A stretch of 64,000 bases of DNA from contig CAWBUD010000002.1 in assembly GCA_963791945.1 (NCBI GenBank), forward strand, positions 1,240,001 to 1,304,000. Reading direction: 5' to 3'. This document shows, one piece after another, positions 1 through 8,519 of the stretch. The notes below the pieces were generated by a model. It made no database searches and was not told where the DNA came from. It saw only the letters and a program-made list of their open reading frames with translations. The stretch's first letter is position 1. Each line of letters starts with the position of its first letter. Origin of the DNA: PALSA-1003 sp963791945 (GTDB lineage Bacteria > Pseudomonadota > Gammaproteobacteria > Burkholderiales > Casimicrobiaceae). Both the position numbers and the translations under genes were made by a program.

Positions 1-1
1 G

Positions 2-1459
2 GTGATGCTGCCCTTGCTGGACATCCTGCAATCGGTACCGGTCCTCGGATTTCTGTCCGTAACCGTGACCGGGTTTCTGGCGCTGTTTCCCGGTAGCCTG
101 CTCGGCGTCGAGTGCGCGAGCATCTTCGCCATCTTCACGGCGCAAGCCTGGAACATGACCTTCGGTTTCTATCATTCACTGATAACCATTCCGCCGGAGC
201 TCCAGGAGGCCGCATCGGTCTACAACCTCAACCGGTGGCAACGTTTCACGAAGGTCGAGGTGCCCTCCTCGGCGATCGGGCTCATGTGGAACTCGATGAT
301 GAGCTTCGGGGGCGGCTGGTTCTTCGTCGCCCAAAGCGAAGCCATTACGGTGCTGAACAAGAACATCAAACTGCCGGGGCTGGGCTCGTACATGGCTACC
401 GCGGTCGAGGCGGGAGATACACGCACGGCCGTTTATGCCATTGTCGCGATGGTCGTCACCATCGTGGTCATCGACCAGCTGCTCTGGAGACCGCTCGTCG
501 CGTGGGTCGAGAAGTTCAAGCTCGAACAAACCGAAGGAAAGGACCATCCGACCTCGTGGGTTTTGAATCTCCTCAGGGGCTCCTACCTATTGACGTGGCT
601 CTCGGATCACCTTGGGCACGCGTTGGAACGCCTCTCGGAGCGAGCGTCGATGGTCGGCGCGGATGTCACCCAGGCGATTGCCGGGCGCACCCCGGCCTCG
701 CTCAAACTGTTGCTGCGAGTCGCTACGTTGGCCATCGCCGGAGCGGGCGTCGTGTGGCTCGCCCTCTACGCCCTCGATATCGCGAAGGAGATCAGAACCG
801 ATATGAGCGGGACGGAAATGCTCCGTGTGGTGTGGCTTGGCGTGCTGACGCTCTTCCGCGTCGTCGCCATGAGCGCGATCGCCACGCTCATGTGGACGCC
901 GATCGGCGTCTGGATCGGCCTGCGGCCGCGGGTGGCGCGCATCGCGCAACCCTTGGCCCAGATCGCCGCCTCTTTTCCGGTCAACATGACGTTCCCGTTT
1001 ATCGTCGCTTTTTTCATTGCGACTCATACCTCGATCAACGTCGGGAGCGTGCTGCTGATGGCGCTCGGTACGCAGTGGTATATCCTGTTCAATGTCATTG
1101 CGGGCGCCATGGCGATCCCCACCGATCTTCGCGAAGCGGCGGCCCTCTTCGGTCTCAGGAGCTGGCAGCTCTGGAGGACTCTCATCATCCCGGCGATCTT
1201 TCCCTTCTGGGTCACCGGTGCCGTGACCGCAACGGGCGGCGCCTGGAACGCCAGCATCGTGGCGGAAGTGGCCTCATGGGGGAAAGAAAAGCTCGTCGCC
1301 GACGGGCTGGGTGCGTATATTGCCCAGGTTACGGAGAAGGGTGACCAGCCGGCGATCTACTTCAGCATCGTGGTCATGGCGCTGTTCGTCGTCGTCATCA
1401 ATCGCGTGCTCTGGCGGCGGCTCTATGAGCTCGCCGAGCGCAAATTCAAGCTCGACTGA
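2..1459 (+). CDS. ABC transporter permease, double-module, nitrate/taurine-type (5' truncated by window)
   Basis: Inner-membrane permease of an ABC importer of the nitrate/taurine/sulfonate class; it would work with the ATPase encoded 45 bases downstream. The window opens inside the gene, so the in-frame GTG at base 2 is probably not the true start. Two binding-protein-dependent permease modules are fused: one EAA loop near residue 69 (PPELQEAAS), the second near residue 377 (TDLREAAALFG), each between hydrophobic segments. A soluble linker of about 50 residues separates them. Substrate cannot be read from the sequence; no periplasmic binding protein is visible within the window. Confidence 0.85.
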   Translation: MMLPLLDILQSVPVLGFLSVTVTGFLALFPGSLLGVECASIFAIFTAQAWNMTFGFYHSLITIPPELQEAASVYNLNRWQRFTKVEVPSSAIGLMWNSMMSFGGGWFFVAQSEAITVLNKNIKLPGLGSYMATAVEAGDTRTAVYAIVAMVVTIVVIDQLLWRPLVAWVEKFKLEQTEGKDHPTSWVLNLLRGSYLLTWLSDHLGHALERLSERASMVGADVTQAIAGRTPASLKLLLRVATLAIAGAGVVWLALYALDIAKEIRTDMSGTEMLRVVWLGVLTLFRVVAMSAIATLMWTPIGVWIGLRPRVARIAQPLAQIAASFPVNMTFPFIVAFFIATHTSINVGSVLLMALGTQWYILFNVIAGAMAIPTDLREAAALFGLRSWQLWRTLIIPAIFPFWVTGAVTATGGAWNASIVAEVASWGKEKLVADGLGAYIAQVTEKGDQPAIYFSIVVMALFVVVINRVLWRRLYELAERKFKLD

Positions 1460-1504
1460 GCCATGGACGATGGCGCTCGTGCCTAGCGAATTTTTGGAGT
1501 GACC

Positions 1505-2950
1505 GTGGCTGCCCAATCGTTGCTCGCAGAGAGACCGGGACTCGACGCGGTCGATGCGGGTGTTGCGCCCTCCATCGAGCTGCGGCACGTCTCAAAGTCG
1601 TACGTGAGCCCTGACGGCGGTCCACCCGTGACCGTGCTCGACGATATCAGCCTCGATATACGCGAGGGCGAAATGCTGGCGCTCCTTGGACAGTCGGGTT
1701 CGGGGAAATCAACGATCCTGCGTCTGATGGCGGGTCTCACGTTGCCGACGCAGGGAGTCGTCCTGAGCCACGGCACGCCGCTCGACGGCATCAACAGCTG
1801 TCTGTCCGTGGTGTTCCAGAGCTTTGCGCTCTACCCCTGGCTCACGGTGCAGGAAAACGTACGCGTCGGACTCATCCGGCGACGCCTTGGCCTCCGTGAG
1901 GAACACGAAGAGATCGCCCGCGTGCTGGAGGTCATCGGCCTGTCCGGCTACGAGAATGCGTATCCGAAACAGCTTTCGGGCGGCATGAGGCAGCGGGTCG
2001 GCTTCGCCCGCGCTCTGGTGGCGCAACCCGAGGTCTTGTGCATGGATGAGCCGTTCAGCGCGCTCGACGTGCTCACTGCCGAGAATCTGCGGACTCAGGT
2101 GGTCGAATTGTGGCACGGCGCGAGGCGTGCCGACCTCAAGAGCATCTTCCTGGTGACCCACAACATCGCCGAGGCGGTCTTCATGGCGAGCCGGATCGTC
2201 ATCATTTCGTCGCATCCCGGCCGTATACGCACCGTTATCGAGAATCCCTTGCCCTACCCGCGCAACATCAATTCCAAGCCCTTCGCCGCCCTGGTCGATC
2301 AGGTTCATGCGGCAATCACTGCGCTGGTCTTGCCGGACGAACCCGTCGAGCGGACGGCGGAGCGCGCGACCGGCGCTGCTGGCATAGGGCGAGTCATCGA
2401 AGGCGTGACCGGTCCAGGCCAAGTCGTGCCCGGCGCCCGTGTCGAGCCCATTCCGCACGCTCCCGTCGAAACCATCGTCGGGCTGCTGGAGATCATCGAG
2501 GACGCCCAGGAGACCATCAATGTGTTCGACTTGAGCGCGCGCGTCGGCAAGGAATTCGGCGAGACGATCGCTACGGTCAAAGCGGCCGAGATGCTGGGCC
2601 TGGTGGATACGCCGAAGGACGACGTGCTCATGACCCAGACAGGGTGGTATTTTCTCGCCGCTCCAACGGCGGCACGGAAAGCTCTTTTCCGGCAGGCCAT
2701 CATGAAGCTGCGCCTCTTTCAGATGCTCGAAACGCGGCTGGCCGAAGCGCCGGATCAGCGTATCGACGCAGACAGCATCCTCGAGGACCTCGGAAGGCTT
2801 CTGCCGTACGACGAGCCGTCCAGGCTTCTGGAGACGCTCGTTGCCTGGGGGCGTTACGCCGAGCTTATCGACTTCGACCAGAACGCCAACGCCGTGCATC
2901 TCTACGAGGCGACGCCGACCGGCGACGAGGATCACGCAATCTCCGACTAA
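1505..2950 (+). CDS. ABC transporter ATP-binding protein with C-terminal AAA-associated domain
   Basis: ATPase of the nitrate/sulfonate-type importer whose permease precedes it. The N-terminal half is a canonical ABC domain: Walker A (GQSGSGKS) near residue 62, signature LSGGMRQR, Walker B VLCMDEPFSALD. After a linker, the last 150 residues (from ETIVGLLEIIEDAQ) match the AAA-associated C-terminal domain known from a subset of these ATPases, probably regulatory. I chose the GTG at 1505 because GGAG at 1496-1499 lies five bases before it; an in-frame GTG at 1499 overlaps that Shine-Dalgarno. The gene probably forms an operon with the permease and the downstream EIIA-like gene. Confidence 0.88.
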   Translation: MAAQSLLAERPGLDAVDAGVAPSIELRHVSKSYVSPDGGPPVTVLDDISLDIREGEMLALLGQSGSGKSTILRLMAGLTLPTQGVVLSHGTPLDGINSCLSVVFQSFALYPWLTVQENVRVGLIRRRLGLREEHEEIARVLEVIGLSGYENAYPKQLSGGMRQRVGFARALVAQPEVLCMDEPFSALDVLTAENLRTQVVELWHGARRADLKSIFLVTHNIAEAVFMASRIVIISSHPGRIRTVIENPLPYPRNINSKPFAALVDQVHAAITALVLPDEPVERTAERATGAAGIGRVIEGVTGPGQVVPGARVEPIPHAPVETIVGLLEIIEDAQETINVFDLSARVGKEFGETIATVKAAEMLGLVDTPKDDVLMTQTGWYFLAAPTAARKALFRQAIMKLRLFQMLETRLAEAPDQRIDADSILEDLGRLLPYDEPSRLLETLVAWGRYAELIDFDQNANAVHLYEATPTGDEDHAISD

Positions 2951-2989
2951 TCGAGGAGTCCCGCATGCGCTGGCGGCGACGGCAATGTC

Positions 2990-3481
2990 ATGAATCCCGT
3001 GGGTGAACTCTTGACTGTGCAGGACATCGCACTCGACCTCGACGTGTCGAACAAGGCGGCGTTGCTCCAACGGATGGCCTCCATGCTTGCGCAATGCTCG
3101 CGCCTGGTCGGCGCGGCGGTTCTGGATGGCTTGACCGCCCGAGAAAAACTCGGGTCGACGGCCCTGGGCCACGGCGTCGCCATCCCGCACGCGCGCATGC
3201 CGCAGTGCGGTGCGCCCGCCGGAGTATTCATACGGACGAAGTTCGCGATTCCCTTCGACGCGCCCGACGGCAGGCCGGTGTCGATTTTTCTGGGATTGAT
3301 CGTTCCAAAGCAGGCCGACGAGCGGCATCTGAAGCTCCTCGCAGCGGCCGCTGGCATGTTCAGCGATCGCGCCTTTCGCGAGAAGCTCAGGGCTTGCACC
3401 GATTCAACGGCGTGCCTCACGCTGCTCTCCGCGTGGCCGGAGTTGACGTCCGAGCAGCGGCTCGACGAGTCGCTCGGGTGA
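2990..3481 (+). CDS. PTS EIIA-Ntr (PtsN-like) phosphocarrier/regulatory protein
   Basis: A single-domain, 163-residue protein of the fructose/mannitol EIIA family, nitrogen-PTS branch. The phospho-acceptor histidine is visible in the motif HGVAIPHARM (His67). Such proteins do not transport sugars themselves; they are phosphorylated via EI-Ntr/NPr and bind regulatory partners. It begins 39 bases after the ABC ATPase stop on the same strand, which suggests a dedicated regulator of that transporter (inference). The ATG at 2990 is used; an earlier ATG at 2965 has a better GAGGAG but opens only a 13-codon out-of-frame ORF. No EI, HPr or rpoN gene is nearby, so this need not be the genome's main ptsN. 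Confidence 0.82.
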   Translation: MNPVGELLTVQDIALDLDVSNKAALLQRMASMLAQCSRLVGAAVLDGLTAREKLGSTALGHGVAIPHARMPQCGAPAGVFIRTKFAIPFDAPDGRPVSIFLGLIVPKQADERHLKLLAAAAGMFSDRAFREKLRACTDSTACLTLLSAWPELTSEQRLDESLG

Positions 3482-3491
3482 GTGACCGCCG

Positions 3492-4493
3492 CTACGCCAA
3501 CCGCACGAGCTGCTTGCCGAAGTTCTCGCCCCTGAAAAGGGCGATCAAGCCCCGCGGCGCGTTGTCGAGGCCGTCGACGATCGACTCGCGATACTTGAGC
3601 CTGCCCGCCGCGAAGTGCTCGCTCAGCGCCGCCACGGCCTCGCCGTAACGGTCCTTCCAGTCGAACACGATCATGCCCTGCATGCGGATGCGGTTGACCA
3701 GCACGGAGCGCAGGCGCCGGTAGCCGTAAGGCTCGCTCGCGTTGATCTCGGCGATCATGCCGCATAAGACCACCCGTGAATGCGTGTTCATGAGGCCGAG
3801 CACCGCATCGAGGATGACCCCGCCCACATTCTCGAAGTCCACGTCGATACCCTTGGGGCAGGCAGCGCGGAGATCGTCCCCGAGCCTTCCCGCCTTGTAA
3901 TCGACGCAGGCATCGAAGCCGAGGTCGTCGACGACGTAGTCGCACTTGTCGCGGCCGCCGGCGATGCCCACCGTGCGGCAGCCTTCGATCTTCGCGAGCT
4001 GACCGACTACGCTACCGACCGCGCCGGATGCCGCGGAGACTATGAGCGTCTCGCCGCGCTTCGGCTGGCCGATCTCGTGCAGCCCGAACCAGGCGGTCAT
4101 GCCGGGCATGCCTAGGACGCCGAGGTAGCACGAAGGGGGCGCCCGGGAAGTGTCGATGGGCGTGAGCTCGCGCGCTTTGGCGACGCCGTAGAGCTGCCAT
4201 CCGAGCGAGGTGAGCACCTTGTCGCCCGCCTTGAACCGGGGAGCGCGCGACTCGACGACCTCGCCGGTCGTCTGCCCGACCATCACCTCGCCGATGCCGA
4301 CCGACGGTGCGTAGGACTTCGCCTCGTTCATCCGCCCACGCATGTAGGGGTCGAGCGAAAGCCACTGGTTCTTCACCAGCACCTCGCCCTCGCCTGGCAC
4401 CGGCATCGGCGCTTCGACGATGCGGAAGTCCTGTTCGGTCACGGGGCCTCGAGGACGCCTGGCGAGCAGCACTTGCCGGTTCATCGTCGCCAT
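3492..4493 (-). CDS. NADP-dependent oxidoreductase, MDR superfamily (CurA/YncB-like)
   Basis: A zinc-free medium-chain dehydrogenase/reductase of the leukotriene-B4 12-hydroxydehydrogenase group, which reduces activated C=C bonds with NADPH. Features: the family N-terminus RQVLLARRPRGPV, the WLSLDPYMRGRM segment, and the nucleotide-binding turn SAASGAVGSVVGQLAK near mid-protein. Length (333 aa) is normal. I start at the ATG at 4493 (MATMNRQV), preceded by GAGAG; the frame stays open to 4556 but those residues do not resemble the family. It converges with the EIIA gene (10-base gap) and diverges from the subtilase. Physiological substrate unknown. Confidence 0.82.
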   Translation of the reverse strand: MATMNRQVLLARRPRGPVTEQDFRIVEAPMPVPGEGEVLVKNQWLSLDPYMRGRMNEAKSYAPSVGIGEVMVGQTTGEVVESRAPRFKAGDKVLTSLGWQLYGVAKARELTPIDTSRAPPSCYLGVLGMPGMTAWFGLHEIGQPKRGETLIVSAASGAVGSVVGQLAKIEGCRTVGIAGGRDKCDYVVDDLGFDACVDYKAGRLGDDLRAACPKGIDVDFENVGGVILDAVLGLMNTHSRVVLCGMIAEINASEPYGYRRLRSVLVNRIRMQGMIVFDWKDRYGEAVAALSEHFAAGRLKYRESIVDGLDNAPRGLIALFRGENFGKQLVRLA

Positions 4494-4615
4494 CGGACTC
4501 TCGCTCCGCGCAACATCCTGTTGCAATTCTACGCCCACTGAAATCGCGCTTGGCATCGCACCCGTCCCGCACTCTTTGCGTAAACTTGCGCCCTTTTACG
4601 CGTCAACCAGGGTCG

Positions 4616-6730
4616 ATGGGCGAAACCCGCTCGAGATGGACCGCGCCGGCACTGGCGCTGCTCGCAAGCCTCCCCTTGCAGCTCCATGCACAGGCTTCCG
4701 GTCCGGCGCCCGCGCGAGCCCGGGTGATCGTCAAGCTCAGGATCGACTCGCCGCTCATCCCGAAGGTCACGGTGCCGGGCGCGGCGCTGAGGCCGATGCA
4801 CGCGAAGGCGCTCGCCGTACGGCTCGGCGTCGCGATCGAAGACGGCGCGCCGGTCGCCGAGCGCACCCAGGTCATCTTCGCGGATGGCGTGACGTCGGCC
4901 GAGCTCGCGCAGCGGCTGGCGCAAGAGCCCGACGTCGAATACGCCGTGCCGGATCAGCGCCGGCATCGCGCGACCGCGCCGAACGATCCGTTGTACGGCA
5001 ACGGCGTTCCGGGCAATGGTCCGGCCGTCGGCCAATGGTACCTGCGCGCCCCGGGCGGAGCGGTGGCCTCCTCGATCAATGTCGAGCCGGCGTGGGCCGT
5101 CACGATGGGCAATCCCGCCATCGTCGTGGCCGATATCGACACGGGCGTTCGCTTCGAGCATCCCGACCTTCTCGCGGTCGCCGCCGGCGGAAAGCTGCTG
5201 CCCGGATACGACATGATCAGCGACGTCCTGACGGCCAACGACGGCGACGGCCGCGATGCGGACGCGTCGGATCCGGGCGACTGGGTGACCGCCGGCGAAG
5301 CGAACAACAAGTCGAGCGAGTTCTACGGCTGCACCGAGCTCGACCCAGGGACGGGAAAGTACCTCGCCGACGACAGCTCGTGGCACGGCACGCAGGTCTC
5401 CGGCATCATCGGTGCGCTCACCAACAACGGCATCGGCATGGCCGGCGTGGGCCCCAACCTGCAGATCCTCCCGGTGCGGGTGCTCGGCAAGTGCGGCGGC
5501 TTCGATTCGGACATCATCGCCGGCATGCGCTGGGCCGCCGGGCTCGCGGTGCCGGGCGCGCCGCCCAATCCCAATCCCGCGCGCGTGATCAACATGAGCC
5601 TCGGCGGCCCCGGCGTGTGCCACGCCGGGTATGCGGACGCGGTCACAGAGATTGTCGCCACCGGCGCGGTCATCGTCGTCTCAGCAGGCAACGACGCCGG
5701 CCATGTCCTGACTTCGCCGGCCAACTGCGGCGGCGTGATCGCGGTCGCGGGATTGCGTCACGCGGGCACCAAGGTCGGATTCTCGAATCTCGGACTCGGC
5801 GTCGCGATCGCCGCGCCGGCGGGCAATTGCGTCAACACGACCCAAGGCTCGCCGTGCCTCTATCCGATTCTTACGACGTCCAAGGCCGGCACCACAGCGC
5901 CGACCGATTCGAGCTACACCGACAGTTTCAACAGCTCGCTCGGGACCAGCTTCTCGGCGCCGCAGGTGTCGGGCGTGGTCGCTCTCATGCTGTCGGTCCA
6001 GCCATCGCTCACGTCCGAGCGCGTGAAGGAAGTGCTGCAGGCGACCTCGCGCGCGTTCCCGACGACGGGCGGCGATAACGGCGACGGCACGCCGGTGCCG
6101 GCATGCACGGTACCGCAATTCGACGGCCTCGGCGCACCGATCGACCAGCTGCAGTGCTATTGCACGACCTACACCTGCGGCGCGGGCATGCTCGATGCAG
6201 GCGCCGCCGTCTCCGCGCTGGCGACGAACGCCGCGCCCGTCCCGGTCGTCGAGTACTACTGGGCGGCTCGAGATCACTATTTCATGACCGCCAATCCCGC
6301 GGAGATCGCCGCGCTCGACGCATCGGCGCCCGGCGGCTGGGTGCGGACTGGACAGAGCTTCGGCGGATACGCCGGAGCGACCGGCATCGCGAGTCGCGTG
6401 TGCCGGTTCTACATTCCGCCGGCGTACGGCGACTCGCACTACTACTCGGCCTCCCCGGACGAGTGTGCGGGGGTGCAGGTCAAGTTCCCGGCGCTGCTGG
6501 AGGAATCCGCGAGCGTGTTCTTCATCGATCTGCCGGACCTGACCACAGGCGCGTGCCCGGCCGGAACGATTCCGGTCTATCGGCTCTACAATAATCGCGC
6601 CGATACCAATCACCGCTACACGACCAGCCTCGCCATCCGCAGCGCAATGCTCGCCAAAGGCTATCTGCCCGAAGGCTACGGGCTCACTGGCGTGGCCATG
6701 TGCGCGCCCGCGTTGCCGGCAGCGCAATGA
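4616..6730 (+). CDS. Secreted S8 family serine peptidase (subtilase) with C-terminal DUF5648 domain
   Basis: Exported subtilisin-like protease of 704 residues. A signal peptide covers residues 1-26 (hydrophobic ALALLASLPLQL, then HAQA). A propeptide-like segment follows (about 35-120). The catalytic triad is recognisable as Asp175 (VADIDTGV), His257 (WHGTQVSG) and Ser445 (GTSFSAPQ), with Asn359 in SAGND. The last 160 residues (from about 543, VVEYYWAARDHYFMT) match DUF5648, a tyrosine/histidine-rich module often appended to secreted proteases in Burkholderiales; its role is unproven. The frame is open upstream, but ATG 4616 is the start that yields the signal peptide. Stand-alone gene, divergent from the MDR oxidoreductase. 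Confidence 0.9.
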   Translation: MGETRSRWTAPALALLASLPLQLHAQASGPAPARARVIVKLRIDSPLIPKVTVPGAALRPMHAKALAVRLGVAIEDGAPVAERTQVIFADGVTSAELAQRLAQEPDVEYAVPDQRRHRATAPNDPLYGNGVPGNGPAVGQWYLRAPGGAVASSINVEPAWAVTMGNPAIVVADIDTGVRFEHPDLLAVAAGGKLLPGYDMISDVLTANDGDGRDADASDPGDWVTAGEANNKSSEFYGCTELDPGTGKYLADDSSWHGTQVSGIIGALTNNGIGMAGVGPNLQILPVRVLGKCGGFDSDIIAGMRWAAGLAVPGAPPNPNPARVINMSLGGPGVCHAGYADAVTEIVATGAVIVVSAGNDAGHVLTSPANCGGVIAVAGLRHAGTKVGFSNLGLGVAIAAPAGNCVNTTQGSPCLYPILTTSKAGTTAPTDSSYTDSFNSSLGTSFSAPQVSGVVALMLSVQPSLTSERVKEVLQATSRAFPTTGGDNGDGTPVPACTVPQFDGLGAPIDQLQCYCTTYTCGAGMLDAGAAVSALATNAAPVPVVEYYWAARDHYFMTANPAEIAALDASAPGGWVRTGQSFGGYAGATGIASRVCRFYIPPAYGDSHYYSASPDECAGVQVKFPALLEESASVFFIDLPDLTTGACPAGTIPVYRLYNNRADTNHRYTTSLAIRSAMLAKGYLPEGYGLTGVAMCAPALPAAQ

Positions 6731-6742
6731 ACCGGTGCGTCG

Positions 6743-6761
6743 GCCCGCGAACGCCGCGGGC
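6743..6761. terminator. GC hairpin between convergent subtilase and metC genes
   Basis: Inverted repeat GCCCGCG / CGCGGGC with a 5-base loop, 13 bases after the subtilase stop. There is no U-tract, so it is only a candidate for a terminator or mRNA 3' end stabiliser. Confidence 0.3.
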
Positions 6762-6817
6762 GATCGAGCGCGCCGCGCTGAACGCGACGATCACCACGGA
6801 GAAGTAAGGCTCGCCGC

Positions 6818-7996
6818 TCAACCGCGCAAGCGCGCGAACCCGTCGGCGAGATCGGCAATCAGGTCTTCGGCGCTTTCCAGCCCGACGTGAAGGCGCAGAC
6901 ACGGTCCGCCCGGATCCCACCGGATCGTGCGCTTCGCCCGCTCGACGTTCGCCGGAATGATGAGGCTCTCGAACCCGCCCCAGCTCCAGCCCATCCGGAA
7001 CAGTCGCATGCCGTCGAGCATCGCCGCCACGCGCGTCTTGGCGACCGGCTTGAGCACGACGCCGAAGAGCCCGCACGCGCCGGTGAAGTCACGCTTCCAC
7101 AGCTCGTGCCCGCGCGATCCCGGCAGTGCGGGGAAGATGACTTCCGCGACTTCGGGCTGCTCGCGCAGCCACCGCGCGATCGTCATCGCACTCTGCGTGT
7201 GGCGCTCGAGACGCACCGCCAGCGTGCGCAATCCGCGCAACGCGAGAAAGGCATCGTCGCTCGAAAGCGCTACGCCCATATCGGTCCACAGCCGGTGCAG
7301 ACGCGGGTACGTCGCCTCGCTGCAGTCGATGATGCCGACCAGCACGTCGGAATGTCCGCCGATGTACTTGGTGCCGGCGTGCAGCGCGACGTCGACGCCG
7401 CGCGCGAAAGCCGGAAACCCGAGCGGCGTCGCCCACGTGTTGTCGAGCATGAGGAGCGCGCCTTTGGCATGCGCGACCTCGGCGATGGCCGGCACGTCCT
7501 GCACCTCGAAGGTCAGCGAGCCGGGCGATTCGGCGAACACGACGCGCGTGTTGGAGCGGAACTCGCGCTCGACGCCAAAGCCGACCAGCGGATCGTAGTA
7601 GCTCACTTCCACGCCGAAGCGCCGGAGCTGGTTGTCGCAGAAGCGCCGGGTGGGGCCGTAGACCGCGTCGGTCACCAGCACGTGGTCGCCGGCGCTGGTC
7701 GTGCCGAGCAGCGCCAGCGTGATCGCCGCGAGGCCGGACGCGACCGCGAGCGACGCATGGCCTCCCTCGAGCCGCGAGATCGCCGCCTGGAGATCGGTGA
7801 CGGTCGGAACCCCGTGCAATCCGTAGGTGAAACTCGGGTGCTCGCCACGCTCGGCCGCTTCGAGGTCGGCGAGCGTGTCGAACAGGATGGTGGTCGCTCG
7901 ATAGACCGGCGTGTTGACCGCGCCCAGGTGCTCGGCGGGCGCGCGACCGAGATGCGCGACATCGGTCGCCGGACTTCGCTTGCGTTCGTCGGTCAT
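6818..7996 (-). CDS. metC: Cystathionine beta-lyase / Cys-Met metabolism PLP enzyme
   Basis: PLP-dependent enzyme of the gamma-family (Cys/Met metabolism); the best fit is cystathionine beta-lyase, giving homocysteine, pyruvate and ammonia. The N-terminal signature NTPVYRATTILFDT, the loop SFTYGLHG and the PLP lysine in HAGTKYIGGHSD (Lys210) are present. Length of 392 residues is typical. The ATG at 7996 is preferred; the frame continues upstream into the gluconokinase gene but gives no family-like residues. It lies 28 bases downstream of gntK on the same strand and may share its transcript. Cystathionine gamma-lyase or synthase activity cannot be excluded by eye. Confidence 0.85.
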   Translation of the reverse strand: MTDERKRSPATDVAHLGRAPAEHLGAVNTPVYRATTILFDTLADLEAAERGEHPSFTYGLHGVPTVTDLQAAISRLEGGHASLAVASGLAAITLALLGTTSAGDHVLVTDAVYGPTRRFCDNQLRRFGVEVSYYDPLVGFGVEREFRSNTRVVFAESPGSLTFEVQDVPAIAEVAHAKGALLMLDNTWATPLGFPAFARGVDVALHAGTKYIGGHSDVLVGIIDCSEATYPRLHRLWTDMGVALSSDDAFLALRGLRTLAVRLERHTQSAMTIARWLREQPEVAEVIFPALPGSRGHELWKRDFTGACGLFGVVLKPVAKTRVAAMLDGMRLFRMGWSWGGFESLIIPANVERAKRTIRWDPGGPCLRLHVGLESAEDLIADLADGFARLRG

Positions 7997-8024
7997 GAAT
8001 GCGGCTCTGGCGGCGCTTCGGCGC

Positions 8025-8519
8025 TCATGCGGGAAGCCTGTCGCGCAGTGCGCGGGTGATCGCCGCGACCTGCGCCTCGATCGGCTCACGGATATCGACG
8101 ACGATCGCATCCTTCGGCTCTTCGAGCGTGGCGAACTGGCTGGGCAGCAGCGAAGCCGGCATGAAGTGTCCCGGCCGGCCGGCAAGCCGCGGCTGGATGG
8201 TCGCCGCGTCGCCCTTGAGGTAGATCACGCGCACGTCGCCTCCGGTCGCAAGTCGATCGCGATAGGCTGCTTTCAGCGCGGAGCAGGCTACCACCGCGTG
8301 CTCGCTCGCGGCATTCAGGCGCTGCATCTCGGCGACGATGCGATCGAACCACGGCCACCGATCGTCGTCGGTCAGCGCAGTGCCGCTCGCCATCTTGGCG
8401 ACATTCTCCGGCGGGTGGAGATCGTCGGCATCGATGAAGCGCCATCCGAGGCTACGCGCCAGCGCCTGACCGACGGTGGTCTTCCCGCAGCCGCAGACAC
8501 CCATGACGAGCGCGATCAC
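8025..8519 (-). CDS. gntK: Gluconokinase
   Basis: Small P-loop kinase (164 aa) of the thermoresistant gluconokinase family, phosphorylating D-gluconate to 6-phosphogluconate. P-loop GVCGCGKTT is at residues 7-15; the family motifs DADDLHPPENVAKM, ACSALKAAYRD and GHFMPASLLPSQF follow. The GTG start at 8519 overlaps the TGA of the upstream 6-phosphogluconate dehydrogenase gene (GTGA), indicating translational coupling; an internal ATG at 8504 would remove five residues. The product is the substrate of the coupled upstream gene's enzyme, so the pair converts gluconate to ribulose 5-phosphate. Confidence 0.93.
   Translation of the reverse strand: MIALVMGVCGCGKTTVGQALARSLGWRFIDADDLHPPENVAKMASGTALTDDDRWPWFDRIVAEMQRLNAASEHAVVACSALKAAYRDRLATGGDVRVIYLKGDAATIQPRLAGRPGHFMPASLLPSQFATLEEPKDAIVVDIREPIEAQVAAITRALRDRLPA

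Noticed and set aside
2965..3006. 13-codon ORF with a good GAGGAG just before the EIIA-like gene
   Set aside because: Could be a leader peptide, but it ends inside the EIIA coding region and has no attenuator features; kept only as a note for start choice.
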